Below are positions 44,601 to 54,535 of a DNA stretch of 64,000 nt, piece by piece. Within the stretch, counting starts at the first letter, position 1. Each line of letters opens with the position of its first letter. The notes under the pieces were generated by a model. The model ran no database searches and was not told where the DNA came from. It saw only the letters and a list, made by a program, of their open reading frames with translations. The DNA comes from Heterodera schachtii (Eukaryota > Nematoda > Chromadorea > Rhabditida > Heteroderidae): positions 1 to 64,000 of the forward strand of contig SIJG01000149.1 in assembly GCA_023374025.1 (NCBI GenBank), given 5' to 3'. The position numbers and the translations under genes are program-made.

Positions 44601-47600
44601 CTTTGTCGGGGGCAAAATTTTCATAAAAAGTCGGAAAAAAGATAAAAGAAAAAGTTCCAGAACAAAAAAGTCTTAAAACCTCATTTAAAGACATTTCCAT
44701 CTTATTTGAAGTGCAATTGACGACTTTCATAAAACCCCGACATTTCGGGGGCCCAACCCTACTTTAAAGTTTAAAAAAAATTTTTTTTGAATTTAGAAAC
44801 TATTTCAGGGAGAAAAATTTGGAAATTATTTTTTTCAGGGGGAAAATAGCCTTCAGTGTTTTCTATTATTTTGCAAAATTAAAAAAAAAATTTGTTATGT
44901 TTCAAAAAAGTTATTGTCAGAGAAACTCAAAAAATCATGTTTTTTAAACAATTTTGGTCATAACTTTCTTAAAATTTATCGAAACTTTTTGAAATTTTGC
45001 ATGATAATAGAAAACATTTAGGTCTATTGAATGAGATCAAGCTTTTAAAATTTGATTGCTTTTGAGCAAAGTTATAGCAAAAACATATAGCACCACTATC
45101 CCTACTCACCAGGAATGGGCCAAATCGGAAAAAAAAAATGCGAAACGCGAAATTTGCGGAAGTAAAAAATGCGAAATGAAAGTAAATGCGAAACGCGAAA
45201 TTTGCGGAAGTAAAAAATGCGAAATGAAAGTAAATGCGAAACGCGAAATTTGTGGAAGTAAAAAATGCGAAATGAAAGTAAATGCGAAACGCGAAATTTG
45301 CGGAAGTAAAAAATGCGAAATGAAAGTAAATGCGAAACGCGAAATTCCAAAAAACGCGAAATTGCGAAAGGCGAAAGCGAAATTTTTCCTACAACTTTTT
45401 TACGCCGCCGGGAAAATTTTTGAAAATTTGAATACAATTTATTAACAGATTTTCACTAAAAAATTATCAAATTTTGCGATTTTTGGACCATTTTTATAAG
45501 AAAAAAAGGACTTTTTGGCGCACGGCGGTGCCGATAGGCGCCGCTGGGGGAAAAATTGGAAATTTTGACCATTTTAAACAGCTTTTCACTGGAAATTAGC
45601 CAATTTATATATCAAATTTTTGAAAATTTTAGAGGCTTTTCATCCCTCATTCTTAGGGGGTATAATATTTGCATTTCGCGCCAAAATGCGAAAGCGAAAG
45701 TACCAAAAAAGCGAAACATGCAAAAGCGAAACGCGAAAGCGAAAGCCCATCACTGCTACTCACCCCGGACTTGCTCAGTTGGGCGCGCACGGTTGGGCGC
45801 CAGCAGGTTTTTCCACTATAGCTTTTTTATTTATCACCCAAATCCAACAATCTTGTTATCATTCGAAAGCTCTTAACATGCTCTATTAGCCACACAAAAA
45901 GCAAATAGATTTTCAAGCCTAGAAAAAATTTTATTAAGAAAAAACTTCAAAATTTCGAAAAGTTATAGAAAGTTATAATGGAAAAACATGCTGGCGCCCA
46001 ACCGTGCCGCGCCCAAACGTGAGCGCCCAACCGTGAGCGCCCAACTGAGGTAAACCGTACTCACCCCCCTCAATTAAAAGTACAAAAAGTAAACTTACTT
46101 TTTAACACTTCTTTTTGCTTTGGTCACTTTGTCAACCTTTTCCTCTGCTTCTTTCTTATCGTCTATATGATATCTTCTCTGTAGCTTATAATCGTCTTCC
46201 TTTTTGTTTAATTTTATCTTCCTAACATTATCCCTACCATTTTTTTCGTCAACCGATGCATTCTAATTTTAAAAAAATAGAATTAGAATAAAGAAAAAAG
46301 AAAAAATATACTTTATTTAATTTATCCATGCATTCAACAAAAAATTTTTTTTGGGTCTCCGAATGGATCATGTCCAGACATTTGCGCCCTATGCCAAAAA
46401 TCGGGTTCAAACGATAAGTTTTTTCCATATTTGTCCATATTTTAGCATTATGTTCATATTTTATGTACATATTTTTGCATTTTTCCAAAAAATCTCTATT
46501 AAAACGGCCCCATCAGCTTAATTGGCCTTTTTGACCACCTAAAGATTGGAAAAATTCCCGAAAAATCATTTTTTAACAAAATTTTCGCGAGAATATTGAA
46601 TATATTAAATTTTCTTAAAGAATGGTAAATTTATGTCAAAAATAAGCAAAAAAGAAAAAATTTCGCTTTTTGGGTGATTTTTCGTATAAAAAATTGGTAA
46701 ATTTTCGGTTTATCATGTTTTTTTCATCTAAAATGATTTTTAATACAATATTTAGCCATTTTTGAAAGTATTACCTTACATTTAGCTAATTTGAAGAAAT
46801 CTTGGGAAATTACATCCTCAATTTTGGAAAATTTATGTCCATATTTTTGGCATTTTATATTCATATTTCGCGATTTTTGGTCCATATTTTATGGCCATAT
46901 TTCGCGATTTTATATCCATATTTTTGGAAGCCCTATTTATTAGGAACAATAATTCTGTTATTTTGAAAAATTTGTTATTTTTTCAAAAATTTGCTGACCA
47001 TCAAATATTGCATGCAATCACTTTCAATCGCTTATTTAAAGCTGATTAATCTATCTGTGGTTGAAAAAAACTTAAGTTTGAACCCTATTTTGGACATAGG
47101 CGCAAATGTCCGGTGCGCAAATGTGGGATAACCGAAGGGATTGCGGGTTTTTTTAAATTCCAAAAAAGATTTTTTAATATTAAATCAAAAAATTTTTCAT
47201 TCCATTATTAAAGTATTTCGTGCAAAAAGAGGTCAATTAATAAAGAGAATGATTGTAAATTGATTTAGAAAATATTGGGCATTATGTCATTGCTTTTTTT
47301 TCGTTTTCGCGCGGGCCCGAGTTTTTGAACTAGAACTTTTTCATTGTCAACCAAATCCAACGATCTTCGTATCATTGGAAAGCTTAATATGTTTAGAAAT
47401 TGTTAACTAAGCTATTGCTTGGCGCTTAGACAGTCAAAATTACCAAGAAAAAGTTATAACATGAAAATTGCGAAAAAGTCGAAATTTTGAAAATTTTCTT
47501 AATTATTTTTTACTGTCCACAAAATCTTTTTGCTTTTTGTAAGGCTAATAGATAGAGCATGTGAAGAGGGCTTTCGAATGATAGCAAGATTGTTGGATTT

Positions 47601-50600
47601 GGTTGACAATGAAAAAAGTTATAGTTCAAAAACTCGGGCCCGCGCGAAAACGGCATGGTCCGAGGTGTTGCGGATCCGGCATAATCCCAAAATTTTGCCA
47701 GGATCCCGAAACCTTCACTATATAACGTAAATTAACATAAATTGAAATTAAATTAATATTTAAATTGCATTTGTTTTTTACTTTCGCAATTTGAAGTGCT
47801 AGCTCAATGTACAAATACGCTTTGAGCAATTCCTTTTTTTTCACTAATTGATCAGAATTTTTAGCCAAAACCATTTCCAGTGCAAGTCGTATTTGTTGCT
47901 CTTTGACCTATTTAATTAAAAAAAAGAGAAAAGAAATATATTTTAAAGAATTATTAGGAAAATTATAGGAAATTTTCCAGCTTAAATCATATAATTTTGC
48001 CATATGTCCGAGTTAAATTACAATGAAATCCCGGCATTTGACACTTGGGGCGCCAGAATTTTCGAGGATCCAAATTTATGGACCCGGCATTTTTAAATTT
48101 TAGCTCGACCGATTCATGGATAAGTGGTCGTAAATTCACGAAAAATAGGTGCATTTATTGAAAATTTACACACTATTACTCGTCCATTTAAACAGCAGGG
48201 CTGCCAGATGAAAATTTTCAAAATCATCAGTTTGCCAACAAAAAAATCAGCATTTGGGGTCAAAAAACAGCATTTTGAAAAATTTTATTCCAAATGAAAA
48301 AAAAAAACAATAAAATATTTTTGCGGCACTTATTTTCCCAAAAATTTTTTTGGGAAGAAGGGTCCGGTGGCGCCAGTAGGCGCCGCCGGGAAGATTTTTG
48401 AAAATTTGATTGGTAATTTTAACAGATTTTTTTACCAAAAATGACCAATTTTTGTGATTTAGAGCCAATTTTTTAAGATCGGGGAAAAATTAGAAATTTT
48501 GACCATTTTTTAACAAATTTTCACTGTACGCAATTTTTAGGTCAATTTTGCACTATGAAAATCTTCATTTCAAAAAGAAAAACCATCATTGACACCTTGA
48601 AATCAGCAAAATGATGATAAATCATCACATCTGGCAGCCCGGCATTTAAATCAGTGATCCTTTCGAAAAAAAAATTTCGAAAAACAGAACACCAGCAGCA
48701 GGTCCAAACAAACATATTTTGGAGTCAAGGGGAACAGGACAAAATCACGCCGCCGAAATCACGCCGGGACAAAATCACGCCGCTAGAAATTTTTTAAAAA
48801 ATTTTCAACCTAGAATTTTTTCAAGAATAAATTTTTAGAAAATTTTTTTATAAGAAAATTTAAAGAAAAAAAATTTTGAAAAATTTTCAGCTATTTTTTT
48901 TTTGGAATTTCATGATAAATTACTAAGTTTTTTTTGAAAATTTTCCAAAAAAAAATTTTTTTTTCTTTGAAATTTTCTTATAAAAAAAATTTCTAGGAAT
49001 TTTTTCTTGAAAAAATTCTAGGTTTGAAAAAAAATTTCTAGCAGCGTGATTTTGTCCCGGCGTTATTTCGGCGGCGTGATTTTGGGGTGCACCCAAAATT
49101 AGACACATTTTTTTTTTGTAGAAAATATGGGCAAAATAAAATGTAAAAAACATAAAATGCCGGGCCTTTTCTATTTATGTATTACACTCACTGTACTGGT
49201 GGAACTGTCGAATGTCTGCCGTTTTGTTGACACAAATTTTTGTTTAAATTTTTGTGTGATTCTGAAATTTGGGAATTTTTGCCAATTTAAAAAAAACATA
49301 AACAAAATGCCAAACTCCTGACTTTTGCACTGTTGTTTTCTTCGCCTCCTTTTCAACTTTCTCTGGCATCATTTCCTCCATCACACGTCGGCCTGACTTG
49401 GATCGAAACGATTTGCTCCTCACCGATTTGCTGCCAAGATTCTTGGAATACTTCTCGCTTTTTGTACGGCGCCAACGCCGACGATGTTGGCTTTTGGGTT
49501 CAAGAATGGCATTTCCGATACTTGTTTCTGGCGTTGTGTTTGAATTTGACGCGTTTGCAACTTTTATGGAAAATTGACAAAGTTAGAAATATGGGCTTAT
49601 TTTCAAAAAATGTAACCCTATTAATTGAAAAATTTTCTCAAAAATTCATCTACAAAATTTATTTATTTGTTTTCTTGATAAGAATTTTAAATTTTAAAAA
49701 TTATGGGTCTCAATACTGATTTGGCATAATTTTGTTGCTTTTTGAATAAAATTTTTCACCCCTAAATTTGAAGCGCTTATTTTCCCATTTTTAACACCTA
49801 TTTGGGTTTTTTTATAACCTAAAAGCTAACTATTTTGGCAATTTTAGAACCTAAAAATATAAGCCTTAGTTAGAAGAGATAAATTGGAGGTTTGGAAATA
49901 AATTTTCTGAAAATTACTAACGTTATTGGGAGCCTTTAGTGAGGAGAATTTTTGTCAATTTGTTAATTGCCGAAAAATTGAGCGAGACCAGGAATTTTAT
50001 GATGAAGCAGTACCCAAACTTTTCACAAAAAATCGGCACCGATACTTAAAGGTACCGGACTCGCTCAGTTGGGCCCTCACATGTTTGGGCCTCACATGTT
50101 TGGGCCTCACATGTTTGGGCCTCACACGTTTGGGCCCCAGAATGTTTTTCCACTATAACTTTTTTCGGGCCAGGTCGTTTTCGCGCCGGGTCGTTTTCGA
50201 GCCAGCCTAGTTTTTGAACTATAACTTTTTTCATTGTCAACCAAATCCAACTTTCTTTGTATCATTTGATAGCCCTAAGGATCCTCTATTAGCCTGCAAA
50301 ATTCCAAAAAATTTGTTAATTTTGAACAAACTTATGACCAAAAGTACATCAGAAATCAGGTTTTTCGGCTTTTTTGGCCATAACTTTTTTGAACCTAAAC
50401 GAAATTTTTCGCAATTTTGCATGCTAATAGAGTATGTGAAGGGCTATCAAATGATACCAAGAAAGTTGGATTTGGTTGACAATGAAAAAAGTTATAGTTC
50501 AAAAACTCGGGCCCGCGCGAAAACGACCGGCGCGAAAACGACCCCGCCCCAACTTTTTTCTTTATCATCCAAATCCAACATTCTTGGCATCATTCGAAAT

Positions 50601-51760
50601 CTCTTCACATGCTTTATTAGCTTTACAAAAAGCGAAAAGATTTTTTAGCTTCTGAAAAGTTCTTAAGAAAAAACTAAAAATGTCGACTTTTTTGCAATTT
50701 AATGTATAACTTTTTGGGTAATTGTCTAATCGCAAAGCAATAGCTGAAAAAAGTTCTAAATATGTTAAGCTTTCGAATGATACCAAAAATGTTGGATTTG
50801 GATGACAAAGAAAAAAGTTATAATAATGGAAAAACATGCTGAGGCCCAACCGTGCCGGCCCAACAAAGGTAAACCGAACTGTACAGCGGCGATGAATTTT
50901 CGTAGGCACAGATAAAAGGATTTTTTTGAAAAAGATTAATTTTAAAAATTTCTCATCTTAATTACATGAAGAGAATAGCAAGTTTATATTCTTAATATTA
51001 AAAATTAAGAAGAATATAATAAGAAATGCGCAAAATTGTTAGGGCTCGGGTGCGACTCGAACCCACTCGTCCGCCCAATCCGTGGGCAGCACCACTACCA
51101 TTGTGCTGGGGTGAAGGCAGTTCGTACAATGGCGTTTCGTACAATTTGAAATGGGAATGGCCATAACTTTTTTGTTCGTTGGTTAATTTGTTCAAAATTG
51201 GTATCATTCGAAAGCTCTAAGTGTTTAGAAGCTATCATTAAGCAGAAGCTAAGCGACTAATAATCTCAACAAAAAGTTATGATTTATAGTTTAGAAAAAA
51301 TTAGCATTTTCTTGAATTTTTAAGTCTTATAAATCATAACTTTTTGTTGAGATGATTAGTCGCTTAGCTTCTGCTTAATGATAGCTTCTAAACACGTAGA
51401 GCTTTCGAATGATACCAATTTTGAACAAATTAACTGACGAGCAAAAAAGTTATGGCCATTCCCATTTCAAATTGTACGAAACGCCATTGTACGAACTGCT
51501 ATCGACCCCATTGTGCTACCGAGGCACACCCACCCATTTGAAAATTTGCAAAAAATAAAAAAAAACTATTTTAATTGCATTTTTATGTGCAGAAAAAATT
51601 GTTTTTTATATTTACCAAAAAGAATTAGGCATTTTAACATACCTTCTTCGGCCGTTGGTTTGACTATTTCGGTGGAGCAAATCGACGATAAAAGCACATT
51701 TATGCACAAAAAGAGTTGCAAAATTACAAATAAATTCAAAATTTTGCGTGCTTCAAGCAT
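37786..51760 (-). CDS. Secreted charged protein, paralogue A, 11 exons
   Basis: Exons from 5' to 3': 51760-51643, 49560-49358, 47907-47782, 46262-46099, 44311-44127, 43566-43286, 42511-42357, 41498-41314, 39745-39499, 39017-38839, 38327-37786. All phases agree; total 2385 nt, 794 residues. Exon 1 is a signal peptide (core LNLFVILQLFLCINVLL, then ICSTEIVKPTAEE). Exon 2 is Arg/Ser/Lys-rich (SQHRRRWRRTKSEK, RSKSGRRVMEEMMP). Exon 6 has VPMRNWAAIAKDMDD, exon 8 ECIKGALFLQMFQETVKEKA, exon 9 a KR/D-rich stretch. Exon 11 has NIIDLSQWMTAKEVRECAEK, then an acidic repeat tail. Family unknown. Every exon has a counterpart in paralogue B, the main evidence that it is real. The exon 6 end lacks a GT donor; if not spliced there it would stop at 43259. 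Confidence 0.75.
37794..38035 (-). repeat. Coding 42-bp minisatellite (GSGSERGGDDEDGR)
   Basis: About six units of 42 bp in the last exon of paralogue A. Four encode SGSERGGDDEDGR-like units and two encode SGNEQHEDDEDG. Paralogue B lacks this array and has a shorter D/E-rich tail. Confidence 0.85.
38638..38761. mobile_element. Tiny hAT-like MITE, 124 bp, intron of paralogue A
   Basis: Ends TAGTGATGCTCGAG and CTCGAGCATCACTA, with flanks CAAACTAC and CAAATTAT (six of eight). The interior is TCTCGAGTC-type units. Confidence 0.55.
40045..40961. mobile_element. hAT-type MITE, 917 bp, TSD ATATAAGT
   Basis: Ends CAGGGATGCCATCGTCC and GGACGGATGGCAGCCCTGA, flanked by exact 8-bp ATATAAGT (40037-40044, 40962-40969). 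Inside are GGAAACGGT units and CCAAGGACG units, with the core GGCGGCGCCGATAGGCGCCG at 40586-40605. It lies in an intron of paralogue A. Confidence 0.8.
41150..41275. repeat. GGCGCCGACG / CGTCGGCGCC inverted block
   Basis: GC-rich units with palindromic GGCGCC on both sides of a short AT-rich centre, similar in style to the array beside the assembly gap. It lies in an intron of paralogue A. Confidence 0.5.
41560..41660. repeat. (TC)n microsatellite
   Basis: About 90 bp of nearly pure TC with a few interruptions, in an intron of paralogue A. The Arg/Glu-rich open frame on the other strand is an artefact of it. Confidence 0.95.
44497..44761. mobile_element. hAT-type MITE, 265 bp, TSD CTTTAAAG
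   Basis: Ends TAGGGTTGGGCCCCCGA and TCGGGGGCCCAACCCTA, flanked by exact 8-bp CTTTAAAG (44489-44496, 44762-44769). It is in an intron of paralogue A and lacks the core. Confidence 0.85.
45110..45755. mobile_element. hAT-type MITE, 646 bp, TSD CTACTCAC
   Basis: Ends CAGGAATGGGC and GCCCATCACTG; flanking 8-bp CTACTCAC is exact (45102-45109, 45756-45763). It starts with four 48-bp units rich in GCGAAA and holds two core copies (near 45400 and 45524-45548). Confidence 0.8.
45767..46057. mobile_element. MULE-like foldback, 291 bp, TSD TACTCACCCC
   Basis: Left arm has GGACTTGCTCAGTTGGGCGC; right arm has GCGCCCAACTGAGGTAAACC with extra GCGCCCAACCGTGA units. An exact 10-bp TACTCACCCC flanks it (45757-45766, 46058-46067). 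Arms share the ATCCAACAATCTTG / CATTCGAAAGCTC motif of other foldbacks. A 9-11-bp duplication with long inverted repeats fits Mutator-like elements. Confidence 0.7.
46375..47122. mobile_element. Inverted-repeat element enclosing a CCATATTT repeat
   Basis: About 45-bp inverted ends (GACATTTGCGCC..GGGTTCAAAC and GTTTGAACCC..GGCGCAAATGTC) enclose the second CCATATTT-type repeat (about 46430-46935). No target duplication is clear. It lies in an intron of paralogue A. Confidence 0.55.
47302..47655. mobile_element. Foldback element with GTTTTCGCGCGGGCCCGAG arms
   Basis: Arms CGTTTTCGCGCGGGCCCGAG and CTCGGGCCCGCGCGAAAACG, with the CAACCAAATCCAACGATC and ATCATTGGAAAGC motifs mirrored inside. No clear target duplication. 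Confidence 0.6.
48193..48642. mobile_element. hAT-type MITE, 450 bp, TSD CATTTAAA
   Basis: Ends CAGCAGGGCTGCCAGATG and CATCTGGCAGCCCGG, flanked by exact 8-bp CATTTAAA (48185-48192, 48643-48650). Core GGTGGCGCCAGTAGGCGCCG at 48366-48385. Intron of paralogue A. Confidence 0.8.
50051..50869. mobile_element. Foldback element with TTGGGCC arms, interrupted by another
   Basis: Left arm has GGACTCGCTCAGTTGGGCC and four CTCACATGTTTGGGC units; right arm has GGCCCAACCGTGCCGGCCCAAC then AAAGGTAAACC. The ends match the element at 45767-46057. It is split by the insertion at 50166-50550. Its own target duplication is not clear. Confidence 0.55.
50166..50550. mobile_element. MULE-like foldback, 385 bp, nested, TSD AACTTTTTT
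   Basis: Arms carry CCAGGTCGTTTTCGCGCCGG and its near inverse. An exact 9-bp AACTTTTTT flanks it (50157-50165, 50551-50559). Mirrored inner motifs GTTTTTGAACTATAAC and AACCAAATCCAAC. Confidence 0.7.
51043..51525 (-). pseudogene. tRNA-like gene split by a 400-bp foldback
   Basis: Minus-strand halves 51525-51508 (GCCTCGGTAGCACAATGG) and 51107-51043 together read like a tRNA: D-arm GCACAATGGTAGTG, stem-loop CTGCCCACGGATTGGGCGG, T-arm GTGGGTTCGAGTCGCAC, acceptor CCGAGCC. Position 33 of the predicted anticodon loop is C, not U, so it is likely a tRNA-derived repeat. A relative is at 58018-58091. Confidence 0.5.
51108..51507. mobile_element. Near-perfect palindromic MULE-like element, TSD CCATTGTGCT
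   Basis: Arms of about 170 bp (CAGTTCGTACAATGGCG to CGCCATTGTACGAACTG) mirror each other almost completely around a short centre near 51310. Exact 10-bp CCATTGTGCT flanks it (51098-51107, 51508-51517). Inner motif GGTATCATTCGAAAGCTC is shared with other foldbacks. A transcript would fold into one long hairpin. Confidence 0.8.
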
Positions 51761-52255
51761 TTAATTTCTAAAATAATAATTTTTAAAAAATAATCGTAAA
51801 GCTTACAGAATTATTATAAATTTTTTTTTATGATTTTACGCTTTCAGAAAGTATTTACTGTTAATAATAAATTTTATTCACTCATTTTTGCCCTATATCA
51901 TTTGTTAATCATATGCCACATTCCCTTGGCATATATTTTTGGCAACAAAGGCCCAACAGTATGACTTTTTCTATTCAACAAAATGAAATATCGATTTTTT
52001 TACAATTATGCGTGGGATTTTCTTTCTTTTTTCTTTTTGCTTTTTTAAGAATTTAGCACCTGGAAATGTAATGTAAAAATTTTCAATTTATAATTTTGGC
52101 AGGTAATTGGGATACCGTTACTTTTTAAGTAAGAATACCATTTTTAGATACTAAATCGTATAAAAAAATATTCAAATAGTGCCTAAAAGTGCGAAAATTG
52201 TATCTCATCATCATTAGACAAAAATGAATCGTTTTTAAATAAATTGTACAAATAT

Positions 52256-52696
52256 TAGAGCTTGGCCTGGACCTGGATCCAGGCCTTGGTTTTTCCTAGG
52301 TTCCAGGCCCAGGTAATTTTTTTACAACCTGAATTTTCCTGGACCTGGATTTTCATGGATTTTTGTCCAGGAAATCCATTCAGGTCAAATAAAAAAAAAA
52401 TCCAGTTCCAGGTTAGGCACGAAAAAGCTTTATTTCTGGATAATATTTTAGAATTTGTTATTTCGATTTACCGTTTTTTATTTCAACTTTCAAAAATGTG
52501 TAAACCCATTAAAACATATTATTAATGTCAAATATGTTTTTCCTAAACAATTAATTGACAAATTTAAAAAACAATTCAGGTCCAGGCCTGCTAAGACAAG
52601 CCTGGATTTTTCCTGGACCTGGATTTTCCTGGATTTTTTCCAGGTCCAACATGGAACTCAGGCCAGGCCCAGGCTTTTTTCAAATGCCAAGCTCTT
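52256..52696. mobile_element. hAT-like MITE, 441 bp
   Basis: Ends TAGAGCTTGGCCTGG and GCCAAGCTCTT, flanks ACAAATAT and TCAAATAT (seven of eight). Both ends are lined by CCTGGACCTGG-type units. Confidence 0.7.
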
Positions 52697-53454
52697 TCAA
52701 ATATCTATCAAAAAAAATTTTTAAACATCCGGTTTTGCGGACCACTGTATTAAAAATTTAAAAAATTTATGTGCTTCCGTGTATATTAACTCATTTTTTT
52801 GATAAAAAATAGAAAAAAATAATAATCGTATCTCTAGCAGAATCTATGCCTTTCAAAAAATTGTTGTATTTGATTTAATAGTTATTATTCAATAAAAAAT
52901 TTTATATTTATCACTTTTGAGTGTCTATAAAATATAAATTTGATGGATGCTAGAAAAAATAATTTGTACAGAATTAAAAAAGCCGAAAGAATGCAATGAA
53001 AGATTTATTTGTATATTAAATTTGTTAATAATAAATTCTATAAAAAATCAATGTTAAAATGCCAAAAATAAATGCCAACATCATAATGGCCCGTGACGCA
53101 GCACAAATTTAGCCAAGTATTGTAATTTTTTATTAATTTAAAAGAATTATTTTTTTAACTTTTTAATAAATTTTTATTTTTCGAATTTTATTCAATTGTA
53201 TAATTTACCAATCAACTAAAAATGTGGATGGTCAGCTAATTTTTTGCATTGCTCGGCGCCGAGAAAATTTCTGATCATCATTTTTAATCAGAAGAACGTT
53301 GATCAGTTAGCATTTTTATCAAAAAACCTCGAAAATCCCGGTCCCAGACTTACTCCGAATTAGCCGATCCCATGAAAACCTAATTATACAAAAGCGAAAA
53401 TTTAAGGAAGTAATCGTAAATGACTAGTATTAGCTTGTTTTGAAGCTTCCAGGA

Positions 53455-53990
53455 AGCATTTCCATATACATTTTTTGCATATTTGTGCATATTTCGCCAT
53501 TTATTGTGCATATTTGCATATTTTAGCATATTACGCGATTTTCTATGCATATTTTATGTGCGTATTTGGGTATATTTTTTCAAAAAATCCTCTATTAAAA
53601 CGGCCCACTCTATTAAAGCGGCCTTTTGACCTTCAAATAACGAAATTTTTCAAAAAATTTCATTTTTTGGGCTATTTTCTCGAAAATATTAATAAAAAAA
53701 ATAAATAACTTTAATAATAATAGAAACATATGCTAAAAAGAAGTCCAAAATTGGAAAATGTTCGATTCTTTCCTCAATTTCTTCATAAATAATTAATTTT
53801 AGTTTTATTTTGTGTTTTTCTTCTAAAATGATTTTATAGATACTGTTCGAGACTTTTAGCTTAATTTAATGAATTTGAAGAATTTTGGAAATTTTGCACT
53901 CAATTTGGAAAAATTTATATGAATATTTTTAACTTTTTATGTGTATATTTTGCAAATTTTGATGCATATTTTATGTGCATAAATCAAACG
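53455..53990. repeat. CATATTT-rich dispersed repeat, copy 3
   Basis: Same organisation as 4790-5300 with GCATATTT and GTGCATA units, a conserved AAAACGGCCC middle, and right end GCCCTG. Confidence 0.55.
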
Positions 53991-54535
53991 CCCTGTTTAT
54001 CAGAAATGTTAAGTTTGACACAAAATTTGGTCATTTTTTGGAAAAAAACTGTAAAAAAACTAGCCAAAATTTCAAAAAAAAAAAAAATTTCTGCGGCATC
54101 GGCATCCACGGACCCTTCCGATTGCACAGAAATGTACGATTTGCTAATTCCCGCGTCCCCAAAATTGTTAAAATCAAAAAGAGAGGCGAAAAATACAATT
54201 ATATTTAATAAAATTTTTGTCGAATTAACTAATTTGAAGCAATTTCGCAAAATCTTCTGGTTTTCAATCCCAAAATCTGTTTTTTTTTTTTAGCCCCTAT
54301 GCTCTGATTATGAAAAATTTTCGATTGAAGAACTGAATAAATGTGAATTTGTGGCTTAAAATGAATGACATCGATTTAAAAAAAAATTTATCCGCCTATA
54401 AATTGACGAATACATAAAATAGGAAATCCAATTTGCAAAAGCATTTATATAGAATGCAGGTTTTTTTATAGGACCGGTAAAAAAAGGTAAAAAAAAAAAA
54501 TCAGTTTTATATCCGGACGATGCGGTCTATTCGTC

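Larger units (their letters stand above)
51761..54535. other. Interval between paralogues A and B; repeats only
   Basis: Holds the MITE at 52256-52696 and a CATATTT-type repeat at about 53455-53990. The remainder is AT-rich with no frame I can support. Confidence 0.5.

Noticed and set aside
45120..45360. CRISPR-like or coding 48-bp repeat
   Set aside because: Contiguous tandem units without spacers, inside a MITE with clear target duplication.
46309..46400. Extra exon of paralogue A (FVECMDKLNK)
   Set aside because: Its 5' part lies in the end of an inverted-repeat element, its start phase does not match, and paralogue B has no counterpart.
49333..49719. A 128-residue plus-strand frame
   Set aside because: It is antisense to exon 2 of paralogue A, which is conserved in paralogue B.
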